From Paraspadella gotoi (lineage: Eukaryota > Chaetognatha), in the NCBI GenBank assembly GCA_051294375.1, contig CM119270.1, forward strand, positions 20,067,160 through 20,131,159: a stretch of 64,000 bases of DNA. The letters run 5' to 3'. Made by a program: the position numbers and the translations under genes. The notes beneath the pieces were generated by a model. The model did no database searches. It had not been told where the DNA came from and saw only the letters and a program-made list of their open reading frames with translations. Positions 24,187-36,900 of this stretch are shown here, one piece after another. Positions within the stretch are counted from its first letter, which is position 1. Each line of letters starts with the position of its first letter.

Positions 24187-25620
24187 TGCCATCAATCAAA
24201 GTGATTGCCTTTCATATTTCAAGATTCTGTTCTCCTGGTGTTCTGCCTCTGGTTTTTTTTTATTTTGCCGTTTTTATTATTTATTTGTATTATTGTTTAT
24301 ATAGCTAAAATTCATTTTAGACAAGTTTTGTCTATTTAAAGAAAAAAAACTCAAACTACTGTACTGTTTTACGAATAATAAAATATACATATGGAGCCAT
24401 GTATTATATTTACATAACAAACCAAACAGGGTTAATAGAAAACTGATAAGAAATATTTACAATATTTTTTTTAAAAAATAAACAGAAAATCATAATTTAT
24501 GATTGGCATCCCGTCTATGGTTGGCGACGTTTTCAATCTCTTGAATTGTGTCATTGAGAAAGGTGAACAGGATTCCCAGGTGTTGGCTCGTTATTAAACT
24601 TCATTTGTTCTCTTGCAGCAGGCCTCTATTTAAAACCTCATTTGCATATTATTATTTTTTCTCGTACTTTTTCTTTTATTCTTATACAACGCTTTCATTT
24701 CAATTGACTTTATCTTGCTTAACCCACGCTTAGTTTCGCCTTCGTTCCTTTTCCCTTTTGTTCTAAATTTGATTTCCCGACTTCAATCCATTTTGAAACC
24801 AGATTCATTTTCCCTGCCAATCGCTTTTCGCATTATCGTAACTCGTAGTGAGTTTCCAGGAATAACGTTAAATTTGACTCACAATTTGGAACCTGAGAAT
24901 ATCGTTCCCTTAACTTTTAAAATGACGTTAAATTTGTTACAATTTGAAAACCGGAGAAGATTGTCCCCTTAACTTTAAAAGACCGAACTTATACTTTAAC
25001 TTCAACTAAAACTTTAAAATCAAAACTTTTTTTGTAGCAAAGGTCCATTTGGTCTATCAGATCCATCTACTGGTCCATTTCCTGCGATGGTAGAAAAAAA
25101 AACAAAAAAGAAACTATCGAGAAAAACCTGATTTCAAAAAAAATTGCTTACCAGATGCTAACAAAGCATAACGAAAATAAAGTTTTTTTTGTCATCAACT
25201 CATTGCGTTTTTTCGATAATGGGGTCAAACGATTCTCTTTTGTCGATTCACCTTGATTTGCTTTGTGTTGCTCCTCTGATTCCTTTCTTGTTTAACGCTT
25301 TAACGCCGCAACCTCGGAACGTACCATTTGAACTCATTTTAAACCCTTAGCCTAACTTAATTAAATATCATTCGACTATTTTCTTCTTGTCTTTCTTCCT
25401 TCATAAATCTTTTCCATACTTCGTCATAGTAAAGACATATTTTTTCTTCTTTCCTATTCCTTGTCTCCTCATATAAGTTATTCCCATTTTTTTTCCATAA
25501 TAAAAAAAAAGAAAACAGATTTTTGTCTTGCGATTTTAAACTCCTGAGGTTTTTTGACGGAAGGGGAGATGCGGTGGGGTGGGTTGAAGCGGTTGGTAGG
25601 GTTGCAAAGGGTGAAAGGGT

Positions 25621-27353
25621 CTTCCCTTCATTACTTTCCTTCTTTCTTCCTTTTCACCTTTCCTCCTCTTAATTCCTTTCATTCTTCTTTCCTTTTCAAT
25701 TCCTTCCCTTCATTACTTTCCTCCTTACCTCCTTTTCACCTTTCCTCCTCTTCACTCCTTTCCTCCTTCCTTCATTTTCACCTTTTCTCCTCTTCATTCG
25801 TTTCATCCTTCGTTCCTTTTCACCTTTCCTACACTTCATTCCTTTCCTTCTTCCTTTCTTTTAACATTTCCTCTCTTAATTCGTTTCCTCCTTCTTTCCT
25901 TTTCATCTTTCCTCCTCTTCACTCCTTTCCTCCTTCCTTTATTTTCACCTTTCCTTCCTTTCATTCCTTTCCTTCTTTCTTCCTTCTTACCTTTCCTCAT
26001 CTTCATTCCTTTCCTCCTTCCTTCCTTTTCACCTTTCCTCCTCTTAATTCCTTTCCTCCTTCCTTCCTTTTCACCTTTCTTCCTTTTCATTCCTTTCCTC
26101 CTTCCTCTCACTCTCTTCTCTACCTCCAATCGCAAGATTAATGTAATCCAATTAAGTCTTCCTCCAACCCTTGGCGCCATTTCAATTCTTTGTTTACATC
26201 CTTTTAGTTTTATATATTTATTTCCTTTATAAAAAAAAAAAACATTTTTTTTCCGCGTGAAAAAATAAAGGTTTTCTTAAAAAAAAAAAAAAATGACGGA
26301 TTCAGTAATTTACTAATTAGCTAACTGAGGCTTTGGCCTTTTCGAAAGCTTCTTTAATGAAAATGTTTTTAACAATATTCTTCTTTCAACTTTACGCCTC
26401 TGAATTTGGCATCTCGAACAAATAACTTCAATTTGCATATTTTGGCATCACGTCGCTACGAGAGAAAGATTTAAAGATTTTCTTCGTATCGGAATTTTTA
26501 ATTAACAGAATCATTTTCACATGAAATAAGTACAACCAATATTACTCTCGGCTTTAGTCTTAAAATATCTGAAAATATTTAAATATTTAAATATTAATAT
26601 AGGAATATTAAATATCTTTACATATCGGAAAATATTTATGTTTGGGAAAAATAAGAACGGTAATTCAAATGTGTTGCGCCGAGGTGACTGTCTTATCACA
26701 TGTATTTCTTGTTATATGACATGACATAATGTGACGTACATGAAATGGCGTGACATGACATGAATTCATGACTACAATAACTTATTAACTTTCTTCGATC
26801 GTGTATTTATGATATGCACTGCATCAAAATTCTATTCTTTAATCATTATAGTTTTAGGATTTTCTAAAGATGGGCGCTCGAGTCCCTTGAGATTTGAGGT
26901 TTTTATCTGTCTTAACCTATGAGCACTATTGGCAAATATATTGCATTTTCACGTAAGTAGGACAGACCGACGGAGAGACATACCGACACCACCGATGGAC
27001 GAACTGACGACCAGAACGACTGACTGACAGACAGACCAACGAAAAGTGACTTATAGAGTTGCTCCGCGAGTACTCGTGGCGCAACTAAGAACCGCTTTTG
27101 TTCCGATTGTCTTATCACCTAGTATTGTATATATTTAGATTTTCTTCTATTTCTATTTCAATTTTTATTAATTTAAGGATAATTTTTAATAAAAAAAGGT
27201 TTAATTTTAAGTTTCGTAAATTTTTAACTTTTTTCTTTTGTACATTGCAAAAAGTAGACAAAGTAGAAAAAGTGTCGCAAAGTCATAATTATGTTCACGA
27301 GAAAAAGTCTCGTCTGAATAAAAATTATTCACTTCACTTTGCAAACGTCCTTT

Positions 27354-27401
<48 letters not shown>

Positions 27402-28310
27402 GTCTTTCTTTCTTTCTTTCTTTCTTTATTTATTTTTTTCGCTTTGATTCTTTTTTCATTTGTTCTTCATCTGTCTTCAATTCTTTCTTTATGTTCATTG
27501 TTTCCTTTTTTTATGTTCTTTATTTTCTTTTATTTCTTCCGGACATTTTTTCTTTTTTTTCATTTTTCTCCCATTTTCTTATTTTTATAATTTTCCGCTT
27601 CCAACTTCCAGATCGACCGACCGACCAAGACCACCTGAGACCAAAAGAGAAAGAAATTATAATCTTTTCTCTTCATAATTTCTTTTTTAAATTTTCAAAT
27701 TCACATGTGTAAAATTAAAATAAATTTTATAAAATACAAATGAGTTTTTCATTATTATCAAAAGCGAGGGAACCTTTTCTAAATGTAATATTTAAAATAT
27801 CTCGTTTTAATGTAAACTAGTAATTTAAAAGAAATTGCCCATTTTGACTGAACGTTGAAGTGAGATGTTTACAATAATGTAACTACAGCATTGAAAACGG
27901 CGTCCTTCCTTCTCGTTACCAAAGAGAAAAGTTACTATCTAAAAAATCAAAGAGCAGCCATTGGTCAGAGGTCAGCGATAGGGTCGGATTGAGGTCACGT
28001 CCGAGGTCAATTAGAGGTCATCCATTGACCACTCCAGCCTCGGAACCTCGAAGCGAGTAAACTTCCCCCATTTCCCTATTTTTTTCTTCTCTCGCCGCCA
28101 GAAGGAGGAAGAAGGGTTGCTCTTCTGTTTATCCATGCTTTTTTTTCCCCCTCGCTCGTCGTCTTTTTCGCGCTCTGGTGATTGACTCGGTTCTTACCTG
28201 GTAAACAGAGAAAAGGGAAGGACCCATTTTTTTCGCGCCTCTGACAATCTGGGTCTCGTGTATCGAGAGAGTTCGACCGCGAATATGTGGGTAGAAAAAG
28301 AGGGAAGGAT

Positions 28311-28375
<65 letters not shown>

Positions 28376-28676
28376 CCTTAAACTTAATGGGAGGTTAAAC
28401 GGAAGAATAAAAAAATAATTTTAACTAATGTAACTAAAAGAACATAATAACAGATGCGTTGGTATATTAGGGAATAGGGAGATACTACATATACATTATA
28501 TATACATATTTAGCTATATTTATATTTAAAAATTGTATAAATTGAGGATCATAGAGTCGAACGGAAGAAAAGAACGATATCTTTTACTGAATGAGGAAAA
28601 GAGAATCTCTCGTGTGACATTGGTAAGGGAGGTGAGTTAGTTTCACGAGGTCGCGTGAAGAAGAATCTCTTGTGAC

Positions 28677-28756
<80 letters not shown>

Positions 28757-31192
28757 GTATTTGAAAAGGTCAAAAAAAGAAAAGCCTGCGTAATGCAGAG
28801 AGAGAGACACACAAATTTCACCAGATTTTTTTACAAGGTCAAAGAAGAAGATAGAGAAGGAGAGGTATTTTTAAAGAGATCCAAAAAAGAAGATAGAGAA
28901 GGAGAAGTATTTTTAAATAGGTCGATAGAAGAAGATAGAGAAGGAGAGGTTTTTCTTAAAAGGTCGAAAGAAGAAGATACAGAAGGAGAGTTATTTTTAA
29001 ACAGATCCAAAGAAAAAAATAGAGAAGGAGAAGTATTTTTAAAGAGGTCGAAAGAAGAAGATAGAGAAGGAGAAGTATTTTTAAAGAGGTCGATAGAAGA
29101 AGATAGAGAAGGAGAAGTATTTTTAAATAGGTCGATAGAAGAAGATAGAGAAGGAGAAGTATTTTTAAATAGGTCGATAGAAGAAGATAGAGAAGGAGAA
29201 GTATTTTTAAATAGGTCGATAGAAGAAGATAGAGAAGGAGAGGTGTTTTCTAAAAGATTGACAGAAGAAGAATCTCAAGTGACTCGAGGAACGAGAAGGA
29301 TATTATTATTTTGGTGCGAGGTCAGAAGAAGAAGGGGTCGAGAAGGAGGCAACGCGAGGGGAAATCTGAGTTGACATTGGTGGGGTAAGGAAGGGGGTTT
29401 TGGGTAGGGAAGGGGGTTGGGGTAGGGTAGGGTGTGAGGATAGAAGGTTAGGATGATAGAAAAGGGTCACTGTGGTCATGAGAGAGAATGTGAGAGAGAA
29501 CAAAGAGAAGGTCAGGTAGAGAATCAGAGTTTGGAAGAGATTGAAAAAGCGGAAAGAAAAACAGAAAGAAAGAAAGACAGAAAGAAAAAAAAAGAAAGAA
29601 AAGGGAAGCCATCTTTTTATTATTCAAGGAAATAAATGGCAGAAAAAAAAAGTATTTTATTTTCCTTTAAAAAAAAATCATTTCCACGAATATTTATCTC
29701 TGTCAAAAACTCGTTTTCTCTCTCAGGAATTTCTGGGTTCCTTCCTTTCCTCTCCCCTTTTATTGTTGTTGTTGTTGTTGTTGTTGTTATTGCCATCAAT
29801 CAAAGTGATTGCCTTTCATATTTCAAGATTCTGTTCTCCTGTGTTCTGCCTCTGGTTTTTTTTATTTTGCCATTTTTATTATTTATTTGTATTATTGTTT
29901 TATATAGCTAAAATTCATTTTAGACAAGTTTTGTCTATTTAAAGAAAAAAAACTCAAACTACTGTACTGTTTTACGAATAATAAAATATACATATGGAGC
30001 CATGTATTATATTTACCTAACAAGACCAAACAGGTTAATGAAAACTGATAAGAAATATTTACAAATATTTTTTTAAAAAAATAAACAGAAATCATAATTT
30101 ATGATGACATCCCCGGTTATGGTTGGCGACGTTTCAATCTTCTCAATTTTGTCATTGAGAAAGGAGAACAGCGATTCCCAGGTGTTGGCTCGTTATTAAA
30201 CCTATCATTTGTTCTCTTCAGCAGCCTCTATTTAAACCTCATTTGCATATTATTTATTTTTTTCGTACTTTTTCTTTTATTCTTATACAACGCTTTCATT
30301 TCAATTGACTTTATTCTTGGCTTAACCTCACCTTAGCTTCCCTCGTTCCTTTTCCCTTTTGTTCTAAATTTGATTTCCCGACTTCAACCATTTTTGAAAC
30401 CAGATTCATTTTCCCTCCAATTCGCTTTTCGCATTATCGTAACTCGTATGAGTTTTCCAGAATAACGTTAAATTTGATACAATTTGGAAACCTGAGAATA
30501 TCGTTCCCTTAACTTTAAAATGACGTTAAATTTGTTACAATTTGAAAACCGGAGAAGATTGTCCCCTTAACTTTAAAACCGAACTTTAACTTTAACTTCA
30601 ACTAAAACTTTAAAATCAAACTTTTTTGTAGCAAAGGTCCATTTGGTCTATCAGATCCATCTACTGGTCCATTTCCTGCGATGGTAGAAAAAAAAAACAA
30701 AAAAAAACTATCGAAAAAAACCTGATCAAAAAAATTGTTACCAGATGTAACAAACATAACATAAATAAAGTTTTTTTTGTCATCAACTGATTCGTTTTTT
30801 CGATAATGGGGTCAAACGATTCTTTTTTGTGATCACCTGATTTGCTTTTGTGCTCCTCTGATTCCTTTCTTGTTAACGCTTTAACGCCGCAACCTCGGAA
30901 CGTACATTTGAACCTCATTTTAAACCCTTAGCTAACTTAATTAAATATCATTCGACTATTTTCTCTTGTCTTTCCTTCCTTCATAAATCTTTCCATACTT
31001 CTGCATAGTAAGACATATTTTTTCTCTTTCCTATTCCTTGTCTCCTCATATAAGTTATTCCCATTTTTTTTCCATAATAAAAAAAAAGAAAACAGTTTTT
31101 CTTGCGATTTTAACTCCTGAGGTTTTTTGACGAAGGGGAGATGGGATGGGGTGGGTTGAAGCGGTTGGTAGGGTTGCAAAGGGTGAAAGGGT
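25621..31192 (+). repeat. 5.5-kb duplication, copy 2
   Basis: Direct second copy of 20091-25620, continuing seamlessly into new sequence at 31193. Differences are one-base homopolymer indels and tract lengths. It includes an extra agagaaagatttaaag block near 26461 that copy 1 lacks, so the two are not identical reads of one molecule. Confidence 0.92.
28820..29260 (+). repeat. 42-bp minisatellite (14-codon period), copy 2
   Basis: Same units as 23235-23665, but with an intact frame of 193 codons (28793-29374) carrying ten 14-residue repeats. There is no splice or codon evidence that it is translated, and the duplicate frame is broken. Confidence 0.85.
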
Positions 31193-31380
31193 AGCATGGT
31201 GGCAAGGTGGAAGGGAATTAAGAGTGGCATGGCGGTAAGGATGGTTTTAAGGGGTGGTAGGGTTGCGAGGGGGTGAAAGAGTAGCATGGTAGCAAGGTGG
31301 ATGGGGTTTAAGTCTGACATGGCGGTAAGGGTTAAAAAGGGTGTCAAGTATGCCACCTTGCAAGGTTTACTCGTTTGACA
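31150..31380 (+). repeat. Minisatellite, unit about 106 bp
   Basis: Two-plus units containing tagggttgcaaagggtgaaa, gtagcatggtggcaaggtgg and ggcatggcggtaagg. The purine-rich strand is the plus strand. Confidence 0.75.
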
Positions 31381-31419
31381 TGGTAGTGCGGACTGTTTAA
31401 AAAGGCGAAAGGAAAAGTA

Positions 31420-31640
31420 TAAGAGGAAGTAAAGAGAGGATAAGAAGAAGTAGGGAAAGGATGAGATAAAGTAGGGAAAGGATGAGAGGAAGTAGGGAGA
31501 GGATGAGAGAAAGTAGGGTGAGGATCAGAGGAAGGAGGGAAAGGATGAGAGGAAGTAGGGAAAGGATGAGGGAAAGTAGGGAAAGAATGAGTGTTAGTAG
31601 GGAAAGGATGAGAGAAAGCAGGGAGAGTATGAAAGAAAAC
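31420..31640 (+). repeat. 21-bp purine minisatellite
   Basis: About ten units close to AGTAGGGAAAGGATGAGAGG plus A, with scattered substitutions. No gene signal. Confidence 0.85.
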
Positions 31641-31924
31641 TCTAGCGATTAGTAAGGAAAAATATGCCTAAAGGAAAATCGGGGAGAAAAAAAGGAAAAT
31701 ATAGGAATTGCAAATCAAAAACTGAGTCGTGGGGGGGAGACTAGAAAGCAGGGTTACGAAAAAAGCAGGGTGGCAGGGAAACATGGAAGGAGAAAACTAA
31801 GAGAACAAAAAATTATGGTTGTGGAAAGTCATTGTAGAAGAAAAGTGGGTTAGGACTCAGGAGGAAGAAAAAAATATTGTTATGGTTGAAGTAAAACGGG
31901 AAAAATGTATGTGAAGAGTAAATT

Positions 31925-32200
31925 CGACCAACCCTCTCTTCCGCCTCATGAGATCACAATCACTCAATAGCGGTCTTACACTATCACAACCTTAATAAAT
32001 CACAATCTGACTCAATAACGACCGCACACAATCACAGTTACCTACAATCACAATCTCATACGTCTCATCTCATACAATCACGGTCTCTAACACTGTCACA
32101 CAATAACCTTCAAACAGAATCACAATTTCACAAAATCACGGTCACAAACACAATCACAATCTTAGTCCCACAAATTCACGGACTCGACGTTCGCTCGAGT
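31925..32200 (+). repeat. Degenerate ACAATCACAATCT-type minisatellite
   Basis: Loose tandem array built on acaatcacaatct and acaatcacggtct words, with no open frame of note. It grades into tcacgattcacgattttcc repeats at 32255-32300; similar words recur at 53815-53850. Confidence 0.7.
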
Positions 32201-32299
32201 CACCCGATCACATTATTTTCGCTTTTCCACGGATTTTCTGCCTTGAGGGATTTCCCATTCACGATTCACGATTTTCCATTCACGATTTTCGTTTCAAGA

Positions 32300-33250
32300 T
32301 TTTTTTGTTCTCAGATTTTATTTCTTTTTTTTTTTTGCGAGGATGAAATTTCTTTTTTTTTTTTAAACAATATCACATTTTTCATTACAATTTGAAGAGT
32401 GACGGCGATATTGGTGATAGAGACAATCCAATGAAATGTGATTCAATAACAAAATAACAACAATAACGGTTATTCATTTATTAAATGAATTTAATCACGA
32501 CTAAATTTTGATATTGCTTTGACGACGTCGTCGGTTGTACTTTTGAACATTTAACCTTCGAATCGAGTTTTTTCCCTCGAGACGAAGAAAAGTTGGCCGC
32601 TGCGGAATCGAACCCGTGACATTTGGACAAGATCGCCGGCGTCGACGTTAATTTCGTTCCTCTCTCGTCGTCGTCGTCGTCTTATTTTGAATGTATTGAT
32701 TTAACTCGTTTTGTATTCGGCGGAACCACAAATCAAATAAAAAATACTTTCCGGAATTTTGGATTATAATAATTGTCGTTTGATAAAATGTTCAAAAGAA
32801 TTTGAGAAAACTTGATTTAAGAATTGCGGACATGAAGAGGAATTTAATGTGGAGTATTTTTTTTTCTACATCGTCGCCCTAGTCGTCGTCATGTTAGTCG
32901 TTGTTTCAGACACAAAAAGAATATATTTTTTTAAATTAAATGTTTACTCATAATTTTTTTACCTTAAAACTCAGTTCTAACGACGACAACAACAACAACA
33001 ACAACTACGATTTAATTTTGGCTCCGTTCAACGTCTGACTTTCATTCACCTGAGAACAAAACTCAAGATTTTTTTGGCAAAGACCTAAACATTTCCTTCA
33101 CCATATATACCTTTTGGCCATGTGGACACGTGGTCCCGTTGCGAGAAAAACCGTGAGCCAATTGTCTGCAAAGAGCAAGAGTCAGAATAACAGCAAAATC
33201 TTATGGAATCCTTGTTTTGCAAATTTAGCATCAGTTCCATTCACTTTCGT
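32300..33250. other. Intergenic sequence without recognised gene
   Basis: AT-rich with short (CGT)n and (CAA)n runs at 32665-32683 and 32985-33005. A B-box-like word (GGTTCGATTCC on the minus strand, about 32606-32616) is present without a convincing tRNA fold. Confidence 0.5.
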
Positions 33251-33254
33251 GAAA

Positions 33255-33530
33255 TCGGGTATCAAATAAATACAATCAATATGAAAATTATGCATTCATT
33301 TATTAAATACGCTATCTTGCCCCTGATTTTGAACAAGTTATGGTGGGTTATCCTTTTACAAGATAATTACAAAGTAGGACCCTGCAAGCTTTCAATCACA
33401 GTCTCGTTTATTCATTCACTTATTTTCTTTTAAAAGTCACATTTCAATGAAGTGGTATAATGTTTAGTTGAATGTTTAAATTGTATAAAAGGACCACTCC
33501 AATAAATATTACATCGGTGAATACTTTGTC
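33255..33530 (+). repeat. Dispersed repeat family R1, longest copy
   Basis: Carries the R1 core (gctatcttgcccctgatttt, acaagataattacaaagtag, ctgcaagctttcaatc, gtctcgtttattca). Beyond it lie a further block with caatgaagtggtataat and the end block tgtataaaaggaccactcc. The same distal blocks occur, inverted, at 52740-52800, so the element extends to about 280 bases. Confidence 0.7.
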
Positions 33531-33683
33531 ATCGTTGAGTCATCACGATAAATAGAATCGTCTCTTCTTCCTCACCCATTCGGGTAAGTGAATCCCAATT
33601 TCCTTCACTTCACAACACCTGTCTCTTCACAGCCTCACCTAAGCGACGACTCCTACATTATTCAACGCACTTGTTACCTCACA

Positions 33684-33687
<4 letters not shown>

Positions 33688-33718
<31 letters not shown>

Positions 33719-33760
33719 CTCTCTACTCTCTCTCTCTCTCTCTCTCCCTCTCTCTCCCTG
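33688..33760 (+). repeat. (TC)n microsatellite, interrupted
   Basis: TC run broken by CTCC and TACTC. The surrounding Ser/Leu frame is an artefact. Confidence 0.95.
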
Positions 33761-33904
33761 CCCTCAAAACATTAATCATAAACACCAACGCCAAAAAAGA
33801 CAAGTCCTTTTACATACCATTCACACGTCTCGGTTCATTCACAGCTTCCTTCCTCAGCGTTCGTCTTTTTTATTTTACCTTCATTCTTTTTCTACCTACC
33901 GCAG

Positions 33905-33998
33905 CGCAACCCCCCCTACCCCTCGATCGTCACGTCCCAGCCGGCCCCCTACCCCTCTTCCCTTCACGCCCCCGGACTCCCCCCTTCTCTTCAAAGCG
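33905..33998 (+). CDS. Candidate internal exon, proline-rich, unknown gene
   Basis: A textbook acceptor (T/C tract then ctacctaccgcag) and a donor (AAAGCG|gtaatgg) bracket 94 C-rich bases. Two frames are open; one reads RNPPYPSIVTSQPAPYPSSL onward, the other a TPPTPRSSRPSRPPTP-type sequence. Both are proline-rich, as C-rich DNA would be, so the frame is not decided. No partner exons were found. Confidence 0.25.
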
Positions 33999-34097
33999 GT
34001 AATGGTCTTTGGCCTCAGAACAAAAAAACTTTTATTCGCCGGAACCAATTCTTCTTTTCCCTTACCTTCTTTCCTTACCCTCGCCTCCTTCACGTGA

Positions 34098-34560
34098 GAG
34101 ATGCGAAAATAAGTATAATTTCATAACATTAATATTTTGCACTTTAGAACTTTAATATTTAAAACCAATTTGTTTTTAAATTCTATATTATACATCACTG
34201 GCACCAGTAAGCTATTATTTAATATAGTAGTATTTTAGTAGAATTAAAATTTAGCATTTAGAGCATGACAATAAAAAACCCATTAAACATACTTAAGTAA
34301 ATTTAGTTTTTAAATTCTATTCCATTTATGGGCATCTGTATAGTATTAACTATTAAAGTATTTACATAAATAAAAATAATATATAAACTATATAATATAA
34401 ACAAAGATAACGCAGTTAAGTTCGTCAAAAACTAAAAAACTATATTCGAAAAAAACTGATTTCATCTTAAAAATATTGTTTTGTTGCTATCTTGACCTAC
34501 TTTTGAACTATAATTTTCTGAAAAAAAAGATTTATATTTAATTTAAATCAAAACTTTGAT
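34098..34560. other. AT-rich stretch with no features seen
   Basis: TA-rich sequence without long frames, splice pairs or clear repeats. Confidence 0.6.
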
Positions 34561-34654
34561 AAGAAAATCTGAATCCCTTGTTCTCAGAATTTCCTTTCTT
34601 ATGTTCCTGTCTCTTCTATTTATATCTGAGAGAGAGGACAGAGGCAATTAGTGA

Positions 34655-34780
34655 TTTGACAGGTTATATCGGGTCCTGCAAGCTGATTGGTCGATCCCTT
34701 CCATCTCGGACTAATCATGGTTCGCGATTCCATTCCGCCGACGATCGCCTGATTCTTCGATCCGTTTACTTGGGGGAGGT
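34655..34780 (+). repeat. Dispersed repeat family R3 (hairpin core)
   Basis: Contains tcctgcaagctgattggtcg, ggactaatcatggttcgcga, and gatcgcctgattcttcgatc. The same order is seen at 63050-63160, where an ATTGGTCGA and TCGACCAAT pair forms a hairpin, and a truncated piece lies at the 60353-60382 junction. Confidence 0.6.
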
Positions 34781-34795
34781 AATCTTCTGCATAAA

Positions 34796-34883
34796 TCTCT
34801 CTCTTCTCTCTTCTTCTCTCTCTCTCTCTCTTTCGTTCCTCGTTCTCTTAGGTATTTCCCCTGATTATATCTTTCTCATAACG

Positions 34884-34938
<55 letters not shown>

Positions 34939-34981
34939 TTTTCTTCTTTTCTTATTTTCCCCTGTTATATCTTCTCATAAC

Positions 34982-35025
<44 letters not shown>
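34796..35025 (+). repeat. Three (TC)n tracts separated by a shared spacer
   Basis: TC runs alternate with cccctgattatatctttctc and ataacga-type spacers, so the whole block is a compound repeat with a period of about 90-110 bp. Confidence 0.85.
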
Positions 35026-35027
<2 letters not shown>

Positions 35028-35234
35028 CTCTGCCTTTACGGCTTTGGGCTTTTGGCGATGACAATGAGCAACTTTAACTGTCGACGTGACTAAGTCGTTT
35101 ATGCCACGCCCACAACGTGACTTCCTCGTTTAAGTCTCGCTCACGACGTGTCAAGTCGTGACACGAAATCGGTTTTCAGGGTAAACACATTCGTCGGACG
35201 GCGTCTGTGAGAAGACTTCAACGAGAATCAGGCA

Positions 35235-35915
35235 ACATTTAAACAAGGTTGTTCGTTATATTAATCAGGCATTATTAATGCAGGCACTATTTAAAACAAG
35301 GTTGTTCGTTAATATTAATGATGCATTATTAATCTAGGCAAACATTTAAACAAGGTTGGTTCGTTATATAATGAGGCATTATTAATCAGGCAACATTTAA
35401 ACAAGGTTGTTTGTTATATTAACAGGCATTATTAATCAGGCACTATTTAAACAAGTGTTCGTTAAATATCAGGACATTAATCAGCACTATTTATACAAGT
35501 TGTTCGTTATATTAATGGGCATTATTAATCAGGCAACATTTAAACAAGGTTGTTTCGTTAAATTAATCAGGCATTATTATTCAGGCACTATTGAAACAAG
35601 TGAAGAGACAGTAATTATTGTTATGTGTGAGTGACAGAACCGTTCAATGTAAGCAGTCCTGAGCTTCGGATCAGGCTTGTAACACCATGTTACAGGCGGG
35701 TTAAGCGCCCCGTCCCTCTTAACTGTAGGCGACCAACGGGCTAGAACCCCGGACCTTTTGGGTTGGGAGGCGAATGACTTGCCTCCGGCACAATGGCCGC
35801 TGATGAACGGTAGTAGGATTTTTAGTCCACCATAGAAGTTGTTCGTTATATTAATCAGGCATCATTAATCAGGCATTATTAATCAGGCATTATTTAAACA
35901 ATTTTGTTCGTTATA
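35235..35915 (+). repeat. About 50-bp satellite interrupted by a tRNA-like element
   Basis: Units of the form tgttcgttatattaatcagg, cattattaatcaggcacta, tttaaacaagg repeat about eight times (35235-35600). They resume at 35838 with gttgttcgttatattaatc after a foreign 200-base insert. Confidence 0.8.
35605..35832 (-). mobile_element. tRNA-derived SINE-like element
   Basis: On the minus strand a tRNA-like head reads gcggccattgtgccggaggc (A-box region) and, about 35 bases on, ggggttctagcccg (B box, match to GGTTCNANNCC), followed by a tRNA-unrelated tail. It interrupts the 50-bp satellite cleanly. Known: internal Pol III A and B boxes define tRNA-derived SINEs. The 5' acceptor-stem pairing is poor, so a functional tRNA is unlikely. 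Confidence 0.5.
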
Positions 35916-36900
35916 TAAATTTTAAAGGTTTATTAATTTAGTAATTCATCGACTTTTCACGCATTGGATTACTATGGTTTAGATTAATTTATTCATTGTT
36001 TTATTGATTTGTCACATTCTGATCCAAGACGGAAAACAATTAGCACAAAGAAAAATACCAACAATTTCGCGCCAAAAACCGAAACCAAGCGGCCTCATTC
36101 ATTTTATCTTTGTTTTTTTTTTCTGTTTTGTTATTATGTTTTGTTTTCATCCGCGAATCGTTGATCGAAATGCTAGTCAAACTGTAAACATCACCTACAC
36201 TATGTTGATGCCCAACTACATGTTATGCCTAACTATGTTAAAACTCTACGAACTTAAAACTGTCGGTAAAAAATCTTAAAAGTATAAGGATCTCGACAGA
36301 CCTTACTATCAAAGAAAATTAATGAAAAAGTACTATAATCTAATTTGCATACTGCAGTAAATCATAATGATGTGGAAATTCAAACAAAAAATACTTGAAT
36401 CGATATAAAAAAGAAAATAAAATACACATTTCACTGCCTAACTAATGGAACTTAATAACTAGAAACATTTGTTTGATAGTTAAACCATAAAACCGGCCAA
36501 AAAAAAGATAGAAATTGTTTTTTATTTTTGAGAAGACGATTATTAGAGAGAAGTGGCGAGCGAGTTTCGCCTCGACTATGGTACGATGATAATTATACAC
36601 TGATATGATGATAAGCATTCATTGACGTTTATGATAATCATTCATTGATGTGATGATAACCATAGTGATTGATTGACTGTATTGATATAAATAGTAATTG
36701 ATTGATTGATGTAATAGTAATTGATTGATTTTTGTAATTGATTGATGTAATAGTAATTTATTAATGCGATGAATAACCAATAATTGATGCGATGATAAAC
36801 AAAAAATTGATGCAATGATTGATGCGATAATATTCATTCACTGATGCGATGATAGTCATTCATTGACGCGATGAGTCATTCATCGTAAATAAAACAAACA
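35916..36900. other. AT-rich sequence with loose GATT/TGATG repeats
   Basis: No gene recognised. 36590-36880 holds degenerate attgattgatgtaata and tgatgcgatgataa units; the 91-codon frame near 36004-36279 has no supporting signal. Confidence 0.5.

Larger units (their letters stand above)
20091..25620 (+). repeat. 5.5-kb duplication, copy 1
   Basis: From cttcccttcattac to gggtgaaagggt; repeated directly at 25621-31192 with indel-type differences. Contents in order: pyrimidine minisatellite, a U2 element with a hairpin end, a (CTTT)n tract, a DR5 half-site array, a candidate minus-strand start exon, (GATT)n, (GA)n, a 42-bp minisatellite, a (TTG)n tract and AT-rich sequence. No full gene was found. 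Confidence 0.92.

Noticed and set aside
27098-27712. 204-codon Phe-rich frame over a (CTTT)n tract
   Set aside because: The duplicate at 21699-22106 has a different frame because tract length differs; no coding signal.
30661-30918. Minus-strand frame with C-X4-C-X12-H-X6-H spacing, resembling a C2H2 zinc finger
   Set aside because: A single imperfect finger (last spacing too long), no linker or second finger, and the duplicate sequence near 25330 breaks the frame by one-base indels.
32600-32650. Possible tRNA (GGTTCGATTCC B box on minus strand)
   Set aside because: No matching A box at the right distance, and the T-arm and acceptor pairing are poor.
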